DNA of 59,036 nt. Origin: Dimargaris cristalligena. Taxonomy: Eukaryota > Kickxellomycota > Dimargaritomycetes > Dimargaritales > Dimargaritaceae. The DNA lies in NCBI GenBank assembly GCA_027576995.1, contig JANBQC010000106.1, forward strand, positions 1 to 59,036, read 5' to 3'. How positions within the stretch are numbered: position 1 is the stretch's first letter; each line of letters opens with the position of its first letter. The notes beneath the pieces were generated by a model, which was given only the letters and a program-made list of their open reading frames with translations, was not told the origin of the DNA and did no database searches. A program made the position numbers and the translations under genes. Of this stretch, positions 12,440 to 23,414 are shown one piece after another.

Positions 12440-13279
12440 TGGTGGGGCTAATTCAGAAGGTGACGAAGCACGTTCGGGAATCGGGAGGGTTCGGGTCGGG
12501 CCGGGCCGAGGAGGCGGGTGTTCGGGAAAACAGTGACGGATAAAGGGTACGGGTAGAGAAGTCGACGAGTTGAGTAAAGAAGGGAAGGAGGGGATCCCGA
12601 AAGGTTATAAACGGGGTCTAAGAGTAGGGGAGGCGGAGTTAGTGGGCTCGTCAACGAAGCTAAAAGCGGGGTTTGCAAACGAAGGAGGAGGAGGGACGAA
12701 AACGAGGAAATGGGCCAGGGAAAAAGGGAAACAGGGTGTACACCTAAAAAACGGGACCCACCTCAATGGGCGGCGGAGGAAGGAAGACCACTAAGTCCCA
12801 GAAACGATGACGCCCCTCTCTCCGCTGCGCCAGCCGTGATCCCTCCTCCCTCCTTCCCACTGTTGCAGTAGTATATTTGTGGATGGGGCATATACGCTAT
12901 ATGCTATATGCTACCTGCTATATACTGTATATGCGCCGTTGCCACAATAAGCAGGGGAATAGGAATCCCACCAGTCTACACTTTCCAAGGCTTGATTCTT
13001 TTCCGTTAGTGGCTTTTACAAGAACACTGATAACCGCAAGAGATAAAATATCCGTTGATACTCTTTTCCCTTTGTGTATTCCACCTAATGAGCTGCCCTT
13101 CCACTTCGGAAGTCCCCCACTCTCTTTAGAATAAGCGCCATTCACTTTGGTTTGTCTTTTGAAGGTCAGACATTCTATTGGCCCCTCCTCCTCCTATTTC
13201 TATTACACACAACCTTTTTTCCTACTCCCCGCCTTTTCTATTCCTTTCTTATACCTCACCTCTCGCCGGTGGCATTCAC
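12440..13279. other. Divergent promoter region
   Basis: This 840-base spacer lies between two genes transcribed away from each other. Its left part is purine-rich on the plus strand and its right part pyrimidine-rich (13140-13270), so each gene has a C/T-rich leader on its own coding strand. A short TATGCTATATGC-type AT-rich stretch lies at about 12890-12930. No other gene is supported. Confidence 0.5.
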
Positions 13280-14145
13280 ATGTATCGAAGCCACAGTCAC
13301 AACCAAAACAATTCGGCCCACGACCGCTCTCCCACCGAGTACCGGTCCGGCCGCGGCCGGGGTCGAAGCGGTTCAATGCACAACAGCCCCTCGCGGCCTG
13401 CCCCCGCCGGCCCCATGGCCCCTTCCACCAACGACAACTACCGCCATCCCCGCCAGCCACTACCCACCAACCCTGCCAACTCGTCCATGGCTGGTCGGGA
13501 TCGGTCGCCCCGTCGCGGCCACGGCCTCCACCCCTCACGCTCCCCCAACCGGAGTGAGCATCCCCCACACCGGCAGTCCCTCGGTAATGGCCCAGGTGCT
13601 GGCCCTCCCGGTCCTTATGCCCGCCGTCCTCAACTCCCCGGCGGCCCCTTACCCCCTTCGCAGGGCCACCGCCCGACAGGCCTCGCTAACCCGATGCTTA
13701 GTCGCCACCCCGGTGGCCCTCACCGCCCCACTCCGTTAGGCCGTGTGGAATATACCGGCCTGGCTAGTCAAAACCCCGGCCCGTTTTCCCCACCTATCCG
13801 CTCACCCCCTATCGAATCGTCAAAGGCCCATCTCAATGTAAGTCCCCCTATCGTGTACCTGCCACCTTGGAAGTGTTAACATATGTCCTAGATCTGCCGC
13901 AATAATACGATACCCTTGAGTTCCCAAATCTAATTACCATACCCAACCTCGACTACCATATCATCCTCCCTCATCAGATCTTACGGAAACACAATGAAGA
14001 GACGGCTTTACGCCAGGAAGCCAGTCAGCTTCTGAACCAAGCCCAGGCCACCACTCCCGGGACCTATGTGTCTGTACTGTCGCGTAACAACAACCAAATC
14101 ATCCCAGTTCTACCTCGGCTAACTAAAGGGGAATTGGGTCATTAA
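13280..14145 (+). CDS. Low-complexity basic protein with SOSS complex subunit C (INIP)-like C-terminus
   Basis: Two exons (13280-13837, 13978-14145) join in phase 0 to 241 residues. The first about 180 residues are disordered: rich in Pro, Arg, Ser and Gly with several SPxR or RSP motifs, compatible with phosphorylation or nucleic-acid binding. The second exon encodes a helical stretch (ILRKHNEETALRQEASQLL) followed by TYVSVLSRNNNQIIPVLPRL. That ending resembles the helix plus GYFITQDSAFGN-LILPVLPRL tail of human SOSS-C/INIP, the small subunit of the ssDNA-binding SOSS complex with INTS3 and an OB-fold protein. The resemblance is from memory and short, and the long N-terminal extension is not present in the animal protein. 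An in-frame upstream ATG (13178) would add hydrophobic residues that look like leader sequence, so 13280 is preferred. The neighbouring CCDC6-like gene is divergent. Confidence 0.55.
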
Positions 14146-15313
14146 GTGTCTGGACCGCTTGAAGTCTCCCCCTAATCCCCCTGCCTATAAATCTAATAAA
14201 CCCTCTATTATCAATACCCGACATTGTAACGCTACCATTCTAGCCCCCAATTCGACCTACTGGGTCATGAATATAACCATTAGGGGCCTGTATTCGCCAC
14301 CAGTCCTTCGGATTTTCGATATTGGATCACCAGTGTATAATCAAACAAGGGTGCGGGGCTAGGGCCTGTCCAGAGATCATCTCGATAGCCCCTTTAAAAA
14401 GTGGTACTCCCATCCCCTCTGGTCAACCCACAGCCCTCGTTTTGAGAACAAAAATGATAAACGGCGGGATGGCTAGGCCCCCATAGTGATGGAATACAGA
14501 CAGCCCCAATGGCCATATCGGAAGACTAGAGACTGGCTAGAATTAGCCCCCTCAACATTTAAGTGTCACCGTTTGGGATTACACCACTTTTAATAGAACC
14601 GTCAATTGAAGCACATTGGCCCCCGCCTTTGGACCTAGCGACAATATGATACACGCCAAGGTGTAACCGATAGTTTTGGCACACCACCTTGTCGAAAATT
14701 TTAATAACACGCCCCAGAAGAAGAGGTCCGATTAATATTTACAGACAGTGGACTGTCGACCACTAGATATCGGTGACAAATTTAGTCCACGCCGCTGCAC
14801 ATACGAGTCACACTGCATTTTTCTTTGAAAAAAAAACTGAATTGTAATACTATCTTTTTGAGCGCAGCCCCAAACTGAAAACAAAGCCGCCAAGTTTATC
14901 TCTGCGATGACATCCCAATGGAAATGCGGTAGTCGCAAGGAGTGCCGTCGTACACTAATCCATAGTTAGGCTTCACGGTGTACGAACACCAATGTGAACA
15001 CAACAAAACATTCCTCATCAAATGATTCAACCGACTCATTTGTCCAAAGTAGGGGGAACGTCGGTCAACGAGTGAGCTCCCCCGGCCCCGCTGTCCAAAT
15101 TATTAAAGCAGATTTTGAAAATAAGCGAGTATATAAATACGAACACTATCACCGCCCCCCTATAGCGCAATATGTATGTTTTTGTCCAAACACTGCTCGT
15201 CCGTGTTTTCGTTATCCTAGTATCCGATAATACTATATTTTTGCCCATAAGCTAACCAATACGACCAGTGTGCCCTTTTAATAATAGTTATCACCACTAA
15301 ACCTTTTACCGAA
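14146..15313. other. Intergenic spacer
   Basis: AT-rich sequence with no frame longer than about 80 codons and no coding-like peptide on either strand. I see nothing to annotate besides the 3' flank of the SOSS-C-like gene and the presumed promoter of the orphan secreted-protein gene. Confidence 0.45.
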
Positions 15314-16066
15314 ATGAGAGTATCACACGGCCTACTCGCCTACATTGTCTTTGGGAGTGCAATTGTCGTACCTCTTTGGGCATTGGCTATGAGCTTCCCC
15401 AATGAGGCTGACAATGCTCCCAAAATCAATGACCCTAAGCCTGAAGTATTCGCCAAAGTCCCGAGCCCACAACAGAATACTGATAATCCCCCTCAAGATG
15501 ACATCTCCCCCCTTTTCCCAGATGATGACGATGACGATGTCTTCCCTTACACTACTGATATTAGTAGTCAAAGTGGTAGACTCGTAACGGGCTCGCTGGG
15601 GAAATCCAGTAATCGCGATAGATACTCGGAGAGCGAACAGTGTCGGGATCTGACCAACCCAACCGTGAAAGAATATTCACGGCATGGTATGTCCTACTTG
15701 AGAAGTACATTCCGCACTATTATCCACCCCAGTGCCTACCTAAGGCACGATACTCCCGTAATTGACGTCAAACATGTAATCCGAGCGACCCGGAGATTGA
15801 AAATGGCCTTCCAGCTTTACAATTGTAAGAAACCAGACGGCATACTGCTTAGAAAAGCATCATCATTGCCCAGGCCAGATGAGAAATATGAATATTTGGC
15901 TTTAGTCACTGAACATGAACATGTCCAAGTATACACCAGTAACGAATGGCTACAGCGAAATCAAGGTGGAGGTAACGAAGTGTATTATATTAAACTAAAG
16001 CGGGGTAGTTTGAATGACATGACTGCCTTTTATTTGTTGGATATCTGTTTTTATTTAACCCTCTGA
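15314..16066 (+). CDS. Orphan acidic secreted protein (candidate)
   Basis: A 250-residue single-exon frame that I do not recognise. Residues 1-25 form a plausible signal peptide (MRVSHG, then a hydrophobic stretch ending in WALA before MSFPNE). Residues about 30-75 are Pro/Asp-rich and contain six consecutive Asp. The rest (about 100-250) looks globular, with the run RATRRLKMAFQLYNCKK and two Cys (CRD and NCK). The gene sits at the edge of a 5.5-kb spacer without conserved genes and is AT-richer than the housekeeping genes around it. Those are usual traits of fast-evolving fungal secreted proteins or effectors, but that role is only inference. There is no trans-membrane segment after the signal; the hydrophobic end (FYLLDICFYLTL) could be a buried strand or a read-through of a missed intron. 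Confidence 0.5.
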   Translation: MRVSHGLLAYIVFGSAIVVPLWALAMSFPNEADNAPKINDPKPEVFAKVPSPQQNTDNPPQDDISPLFPDDDDDDVFPYTTDISSQSGRLVTGSLGKSSNRDRYSESEQCRDLTNPTVKEYSRHGMSYLRSTFRTIIHPSAYLRHDTPVIDVKHVIRATRRLKMAFQLYNCKKPDGILLRKASSLPRPDEKYEYLALVTEHEHVQVYTSNEWLQRNQGGGNEVYYIKLKRGSLNDMTAFYLLDICFYLTL

Positions 16067-19000
16067 CTAGCTGACGATGTCCAATAAACCACTGCAGGTC
16101 GATATTTTAGTAGGCACCCGTCTTTTATATGCACGGGCCATTACACCAATTATTTGGATCACAAACTACACCATGTTTTATTTGTCTTCTCCCCGACGAC
16201 AACTCTTAAGAACTGTACATGGTTCTGTATATGATTCGTAACTGACGGATGAGCCCAGCAGGGAATATGCTAGAATTTGGTCAGACTTGTGTTATTTCAT
16301 GTTAAGCATCCACCCCATAGCTACTGTGAACGAAGGTGTGGTTCTTGTCGGTTGGGTTTGAGCACGCATTGTCAAGCAATTCTAATCGTATTGCAATCCA
16401 ACAGCTATGCTATGACAGGACCAAGGTCACTGAGGGCTAAGCTATCAAGCTTTGAAGCGTTCCAGAATAATGAATGACTTTGGATATTGGAAAACAATGT
16501 ATGAAGAAAGGCAAGTATCCACCTCATTAAGAGGATTTTTACCACCAGGAACAATACCCGTAAATCGTGCCAAAATACCAGCTAATAATAATTGCCGGTT
16601 GTTTATGTATAATATAGTCTCGACGATTATTTGCCCGAGAAGCTGAAGAGTACATAGCCCTTTATATGTTATAGTACACCCCTACAGATCCCATCGTCCA
16701 ATTTAAGCTATGATTCCAACGACTACAATATACAAATCACTGACAGATGGATAAAGCTGGGCATTTTGAGTGGTAGGACGTAGCCATTGATTTCAATTTT
16801 TTTAAAAAAAACCTCCAATACACTGCTTTTGTAGCCACCCCCCCTTCCCCATTATATTACCGTAGCCTTTTTTTTTGTTGGGCGAGGTGGGGTTACCGTA
16901 AATTGGTAGATCTTTAAATTTCAACTCCGCCAACAGCTAAATAATGATGTACCATAGAGTGTTGAGTCGGATAGAAGAACTTTAGCCAAGGTTCTCCGGC
17001 AAAAATATTAGCCCTTTTTTGATGGTGCCTCCCATATTGGTGGGGGTATTCTACCACACTCACGTTTCACCTTTCAGCCAACATTTCTAATTTTTTTACA
17101 ACCCAGGTTATAAAATGTTTTCCCCGTATTTAGTTTTTTAAAAATGCGCAAGTTGGCTTCGTGGGTCAAATATAAATATATATATATTTGACCCACAAGC
17201 TTCTATTAAGTTGTTTTGCTGACCTTTAATTCTCCACATTGGGCTAAACGCCACGCCACGATACCATGGTGTATGGTATTCTTCCCACCCGGCCACCCTT
17301 TACACTGTAGGGGAGAAAAACTCAGCATGATTGCTACTATATACAAGCGATGCTAAGTGCTACACAGCGTCACAAATCAGGCCCCACACTTATTTAGTTG
17401 ATGGGTAAGTTGAGTAAGATTACCAGTTTCGTTCACACTAACACACTTGAATTAGCCACTCGGTTCCTCCGCTAGTGTTGAATGTCATCAAACTTGCCCA
17501 GCACTTTAAACGGGAGTGTGATGGTGGGGGGTGCTGTTATATTTTTTCTTTCGGTCCTCTGCTCTCACTGACTGAACAACAGTGTCCGGTACCATCACCA
17601 GTCTATAGTCAGACTTTAATTGGAAATTCGACTGGAGAAATGGCATCGCTGACATCCCCCTCAGTCTGATTTGGCAGCTGTAAACTCACTGGTCGCTACG
17701 TTAAAGTGCCCAAGTACCACTAGAAACGTTTCTCCTCTTTGAGAGGATCGACACCATCGCATCTTGCCCTAATTACCAGCCATGTGTGTAACTAATATCT
17801 CATTTTCTGAATCAGGGAGTGGCAGTACTGTGGTGGGTATAGGTGTGTATGTTTCAAAGTGTGGGAACCGGACGAAGGGATTAAAAGAGGGGGGGGTGGA
17901 GGGAACGCCTACCCCGCCAAAAAAAATATCATATAAAAAAATGCCAAATCATAGGTCAGTCGGACCCCTGAAATGCGGAGTATCTAGAGGCAACGCCTGA
18001 ACTGATCGGGTAATTTGTAGTCCCAGTCGCACAACTTTAATGCACTGGACCATTTGTTAGAGCTTCCCGGTTGCCTGTATTATAATTCAGGCCAGAAGCG
18101 GCAGTATGCCTCGACTACCAGGTTTAAAGGAATCAAATAGTGATTTTGGCGTAATCGGCTGGGTCGGCATTTTAGAGTTAGCGGTGGTTAGTTAATCCCA
18201 ACGGCCCCAACGCTGATATAACCTAACCCCAGATGCGTCAGAGTTCAGTGTTTCACCGGTATTGTGCGAATTGGCCCAGACCGCATGGTGATTACCAAAA
18301 CAAATCCACAGAAAGGGTAGTCTGGCTTACGGATTGACTTTACGATGGGGAGGATTGGGACGATAGTGCACCTAAATTCGCTACAAACAATCCGTCTAAG
18401 TGACTTATTTCTCCCCCCCCCACCAGTCCATTCAGCTTTCGCTAGTTTAGATAATACAAAGTTGGTGGTGGGGCTTTTATTTCATCTGGTACAGTTACCC
18501 TAACCATTATCCATGATTGTTCTATATACATATTCATGTAGTTTATGGATAAAACAATAAAGCGGACGCATCTCCCCCCGGCACTAGCTAATCTAGCTGA
18601 TTATCCTTCCGACATTCTCGGATACACCTTAGTAGCTTTTACTAGATGACACTTTCGTCATGTTAGTAAGCTATAATTCAATCCCCGGTTGCAATTGGTA
18701 ACAATACCCCTAAAAATACCATACCTACTGTCCATTAACCCAAAGGATTTGCCAATATCAGATGACACAGTGGGTTGGCACTGGTGCCCGCCGATTCTAT
18801 TATGAACACACTCGGAAGGGGTCACCTGTAATACACCCTCCTAATCGATTGAAGAGGGAGCAGAAAAAAACCAAAGTGCTGACCAAACCGACCCATCCCA
18901 CTCTAGCTATCGAGCGAGGGAGGGAGAAGGGGCTCCTTATCTTGGTATACTATTGGTGAGTTGGCTGGACTACGGATTAGATATAGATTAGCCAATGGCC

Positions 19001-21566
19001 TATTAATGGTTGGCTAAAGTCCGATTTCGGTTTGTAACACTCACATTAGAATCATTGCCCAAAGTTAAAGAGGGGGCAGCCGCATCACTCAATGAGCCCA
19101 TGGGAATAAAACACCTGTATTACGGGGAATAGTCTTACACTCTGTAGCATTCTGCCAATGAATTACTATGCCAGATAATGTCCCGTTCCCTTATTTTCTA
19201 GGCCACAATTTTGCAGGGAATATGGCCGTGTCAAAAAACCTGTTCGCATGGTCAGTCTGGTGAGTGAATATAAAATGGCATTATAATTAATACTCCCTCA
19301 TTTCCCATAAATATGCGTAAACACTAGTCGAATTTCTCCCGACAAAAATGTGGACTTGATTGGTGGCTAATAGCTTGGGCGGTTATATTGACTAACAATC
19401 CTTCCCGATGTTCGGCATAAGTGTTTTTATGAGACGAAGGGAAACTCACGCCTGTTGCGATCGAATTGTACTTTTATGTATAGTTGTTTTGACTAGAATA
19501 CCATTACCCATTTGCCGATCCTTTAGACTCTCTTCTAACCCCGACTACCTCTTCTCATACACTACGAATATTCGCGAATTCGGTGGTCTATTAGTTCACC
19601 AGGATCCGACAGCACCTTCTCTAGACGGTTTCACCTGGCGTACTTTGCAACTCCGACGGGAACGAATGCAGAACAAGGATATCTCTTTAAATCTTCTCCC
19701 ACGATCCCCTGCTTGTTAAGACAATTCCTCTTCTGAGTTGAACCCTGCTGGTTAGGTCAAAGGTGAAGGTGCGTGTTTAGAAAAATAACTCACGGTGGAT
19801 ACATAAAAAACAATACCTTTATATAAATCTTATTCCTATAAGGCAAGTACCGGTACACTAAAACTGTCGAATCTGGGACATGTACCCCTGGTAGGCGACC
19901 TACTCAGAGAATGCATCAACTGGAAACCCCTAGAGTTGTTACCTGCAGTTGGTGGGAAATATGTCACTACTACGGGGCTCTAGGGCGGTTCCTCTAAATA
20001 GGGAGATATGAGAAGTCGTGCTTACCGAAAAGTATAGACCAGGTCCCTCGAACAGGACAAGTATCGTGTGTACTTGACCTCTTTCGGCACCCGTACAATA
20101 ATTAAATCATTGGTTGGAAAAAAACTCTGCTTAAATAATATAGTTGCATCTGGCCGGGTAAGATGTTTGCCACTAGGATATTACCATCAACCGAAATTGG
20201 CGTGGGGACGGGGTTTAGAACCTCATCCATAATGTGGCAATCCGAAATGCTTAACTCCGCGGTGGGTAGACCAGAGATCCGGGGGATGCCAGCTACTTTA
20301 TTTAAAGAACAGCCGGGGTTTCTCGAATTGCCAATCTTGTGATTTCTGGTGCCTCATTTATGGATCCCAACCTCTTCCCAAGTAATAATGCCTTTGGTTA
20401 TAATTATAATTATAATATATGGCGCCTACTTTAGTATTCTTTTTCTCGTATGATTATGGTGGCAATACTGGCCAGCGGTCGATCCTTCAGCAGACGATGA
20501 TGTTGAGCCCATGTTCAATGTGTTTAGCCGCTTATCATCCTGACCACACTTAGAAATCTGACCAGGGCAATCCTGGCGAAGAACCGCACCACCGTTTTAA
20601 GGAGAGGGTGGGGTGGGTTCGGACTTTGGGAGTAATTCGCCCAAATTTGATACAATAGGCGTTTTTACATCCGTGAAGATTTGGCATGTTGAGGTTTCTA
20701 GGCAATGTGAAGGGAGGGGGGAGGAGAAGTGTATAAATGGGAGGGGGGGTGATACCCCACACTGCCCCGTTGCTGTATCCTTGTCTTCTTTTTTTTTCAC
20801 TCTTATTTTGCGAGGTGTTTCACATTGGCCCTCAGTGACTTCCCAGGTTCACTAAGTTGGAGTTTATCTAGAGAAACGGTTCGTGATGAACTTTCCTTTT
20901 AGTCGCCATAGATTTCCTGTCCTTCTCAATATAGCTAGATCGACATACCGCAAAAGTCCTTTATAAAGTAGCGCAAGTCCCTCCTCCTTCTAGCTCACAA
21001 CCCGGCTTTTTCTTCTTATGCCTTACCTATGCACCGAGCTTCTTAATCAGCTTCGACTACTTTCCGAATTATATTGCATCAGTTCCTCTTGCTTCTCCCA
21101 TTACTGGTACTCTCAGCTACTGCATTGTATCTCCCCACGCACCATCACTTTCAAATTGTCTCACCTGTTAGCCAAGCATACTTATACTGCTTAAGTGATT
21201 ATAATATTAATTTAACACCTTTCTGTTTCCTTGCCCGTAATACTTCGTTTCCCAGCTATTCTGGGTATTAATTGGGGCTACTACCTCCCACCCAGCTACC
21301 CATTCGACTGCCGCACTAGGCCCCACCCCCTTTGCTCTGGTACTGTGCCTAGCCGCCCTGTGCTTACTTGGGTACACAGTTGTTGCACCCAACCACTAAA
21401 ATCTAGTCATATTCCGTGTATAGCCTACTGTCGGACCCTGCTTGAGTATTTGCAGCATTCCAACTTTAATATTTTCTTCCGCCCCGCCATACCGGTTTCT
21501 CCCCCCTCGGACACTCTAACCGAACCCCACTTGGCCCATACCGAGATCTAAAGTAACCAATTCACC
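16067..21566. other. Long AT-rich gene-poor spacer
   Basis: About 5.5 kb with no supportable gene. Frames here are short (the longest is 106 codons near 21231) and their peptides are not family-like. A 103-codon frame at 19408-19719 is the most protein-like but lacks any support. Features of note are the inverted repeat at 17161-17196, opposed T and A runs near 16798-16810, a C run near 18413-18421, and a CT-rich leader from about 20960 to 21566 in front of the 7TM-RGS gene. Confidence 0.5.
17161..17196. repeat. Perfect inverted repeat (14-bp arms, 8-nt loop)
   Basis: The arm GTGGGTCAAATATA is followed after AATATATA by its exact reverse complement TATATTTGACCCAC. The GTGGGTCAAA part is not low complexity, so the match is unlikely to come from AT richness alone. 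It could be a hairpin-forming site, a dimeric regulator site or a relic of a mobile element end. No target duplication or flanking element was recognised. Confidence 0.85.
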
Positions 21567-23414
21567 ATGACCAATTATACGGGGCTTATCGACCAACAGG
21601 ACTCCGAGTTCTGGGTTCCCAGCGCCGAAGGCAACGAAATCATCGCCATCGTCATTGGTTCCCTCACCGCCCTGGCCCTTTTGTTTGTCTTGGTCACCAC
21701 CGTCCTCTTCTACCGGGCCAGTCGTCACTCGGAATTCATGCGGCAACGGTCGCATGGTTTGACCATTTTGATTTCCGTTTCGGTTTTTTTCTACATTCTG
21801 GTCGCGGGCTCGTCCAATACCCGCCAGAATATCGGGTACCCCTGCTTTGTCCAGCTCTGGGGAGTCTACATTTGCTGTATCACCCATGCCTTTAGTTTCA
21901 CCACCAAGGTGTTGCGTTTCCTATTCATGGTGCAGTTCAACAAGGATAAGCTCGGTATTAAGCCGCAGAACATTGCCCCGTCGTCCAAGGAAGCCGGTGG
22001 GCCTTTTGCGGTGATGGATGTGAAGTCCAACGCTTCGGCCCCGCTTAACCGTCCCTCCACCCAGAAGCAGAGTTCGTTGGTTGCCAACGTGGCCAACCGC
22101 AACGGTTTTTTCAACCGCTGGCTTAGTAAGAACAAGTGGTTCTTCCTGTCCGAAGGGCGCGTCACCAAACTGGTGTTCGCCCTCGTCGGTCTCGTCATGA
22201 TTTACGTCCTGATCATCCAGATTGTGGACAAGAGCTTCACCATCATCCCTACCGCGACCCTGTGCTATTTCGGCTGGCAGTACGCGGTGATGTTGACCAT
22301 TCTGCTCGGCAACTCCCTCATCCTCCTCCCGTACTGTCTGACCAAACTGTGGCACGCGAAGGACGGCTACGGTATCCGTCAAGAACTGATTGCTTGCTGT
22401 ATTCTACTGGCCATTGGATCGGCCATTACTATTATCTGGGGTATGGCGCCCGGTCCCCAGTCGAACGTGTTCAGTACCATGTCCTGGATTTCCATCTCCT
22501 TCCTCGTACTGCATGCCATTACCGTGGCCTACCCCGTTTACCAAATCCACTACTCCAACGAACACCAGTACACCATTGCGAACAGCGCCGACCCCGAGGT
22601 CCAGATGCTGTCCACCCACAGCCATACCAACCAATGGCGCGCTTTCCTGAATATGCTGAGCGACCCAGTGGGTTTGGCCCAGCTTAAGATTTGGTCGGCC
22701 CAGTTCTTCTGTACCGAATTGATCATTTTTATTGAAGAGTACCAGGATCTCAAGAAGTTTCTGGCCAGCACCTACCCCCCGCCTCCCCGGCCCGGCGCCG
22801 AGAACAAGGGGTTCCGGAACACCATGCTGACCGTGGCGTCTCCGACCACCACAGGCCCTTCGTTCCTGAAACGCCAATCCAGTTCCGTCTCGCTGGTATT
22901 AGCCACCAACGAATCCGAATACTCCGTTCCCCTGACCCCCGTTTCCCCTCGTAAAGTCCCACTGGGCCAACACCCCTTGTCCAGCCCCACCTGCGAAGAC
23001 TCCCTCATCGCTGGTTCGACCCATGAACTGAAACCCATTAGCGAAAAGTACACTTTTATTGACATTGACCACCCTTCTGAAATTGTCCCCAGTATCCGAG
23101 ACACCTGGAACATCACCCCCAGTGAACCGTCCACTTCCCAGTTCTCCGCTTCCCGTACGTCACTCTCCACCAACGTGCCTAGTAATAACCTTGATGTGGT
23201 GTCCCATCCTTCCCTCCAACTCGCTTATTTTATGTTCTACCAGCGGTTCATTGAAGAATCGTCCGATTTGAAGGTAAACGTCTCCCACGAACTCACTAAC
23301 CTCGTGGAGGCCCGGGCCCTCATGGGTGACTTCTCGGCGGATATTTTCGACGATGTGCGCCAGGATGTGCTGAAGGCGCTCTTCCGGACTGTGTACGTGA
23401 AGTGTATGAAATAA
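21567..23414 (+). CDS. Seven-transmembrane receptor-like protein with split RGS domain
   Basis: Intronless frame of 615 residues. Seven hydrophobic segments are visible at about 24-49, 64-81, 92-112, 201-220, 235-258, 273-294 and 306-326, with a soluble loop of about 80 residues after TM3. The cytoplasmic tail from about 355 begins like an RGS domain (WRAFLNMLSDPVGLAQLKIW, then FFCTELIIFIEEYQDLKKF). A Ser/Pro/Thr-rich insert of about 140 residues follows, and the domain resumes at about 545 (LQLAYFMFYQRFIEESSDLK, then DIFDDVRQDVLKALF). RGS domains accelerate GTP hydrolysis by Galpha subunits. 7TM-RGS proteins are known from plants (AtRGS1) and some fungi and are thought to couple a membrane signal to G-protein shut-off. 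The 5' UTR is CT-rich. The domain ends abruptly after TVYVKCMK, near the expected last RGS helix. The ligand is unknown. Confidence 0.85.
   Translation: MTNYTGLIDQQDSEFWVPSAEGNEIIAIVIGSLTALALLFVLVTTVLFYRASRHSEFMRQRSHGLTILISVSVFFYILVAGSSNTRQNIGYPCFVQLWGVYICCITHAFSFTTKVLRFLFMVQFNKDKLGIKPQNIAPSSKEAGGPFAVMDVKSNASAPLNRPSTQKQSSLVANVANRNGFFNRWLSKNKWFFLSEGRVTKLVFALVGLVMIYVLIIQIVDKSFTIIPTATLCYFGWQYAVMLTILLGNSLILLPYCLTKLWHAKDGYGIRQELIACCILLAIGSAITIIWGMAPGPQSNVFSTMSWISISFLVLHAITVAYPVYQIHYSNEHQYTIANSADPEVQMLSTHSHTNQWRAFLNMLSDPVGLAQLKIWSAQFFCTELIIFIEEYQDLKKFLASTYPPPPRPGAENKGFRNTMLTVASPTTTGPSFLKRQSSSVSLVLATNESEYSVPLTPVSPRKVPLGQHPLSSPTCEDSLIAGSTHELKPISEKYTFIDIDHPSEIVPSIRDTWNITPSEPSTSQFSASRTSLSTNVPSNNLDVVSHPSLQLAYFMFYQRFIEESSDLKVNVSHELTNLVEARALMGDFSADIFDDVRQDVLKALFRTVYVKCMK

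Noticed and set aside
13152..13739. 195-codon frame overlapping the SOSS-C-like gene
   Set aside because: Alternate frame of a GC-rich Pro/Arg exon. The chosen frame has the correct splice phase and the conserved C-terminus.
19408..19719. 103-codon frame in the gene desert, somewhat protein-like at its end
   Set aside because: No family match, no splice partners found, and length within chance expectation.
21074..21271. 65-codon frame starting with a signal-like hydrophobic stretch
   Set aside because: Lies in the CT-rich leader of the 7TM-RGS gene, where translated T/C-rich DNA always gives Leu/Ser/Pro/Phe.
22404..22877. 157-codon minus-strand frame
   Set aside because: Antisense shadow of the 7TM-RGS coding region.
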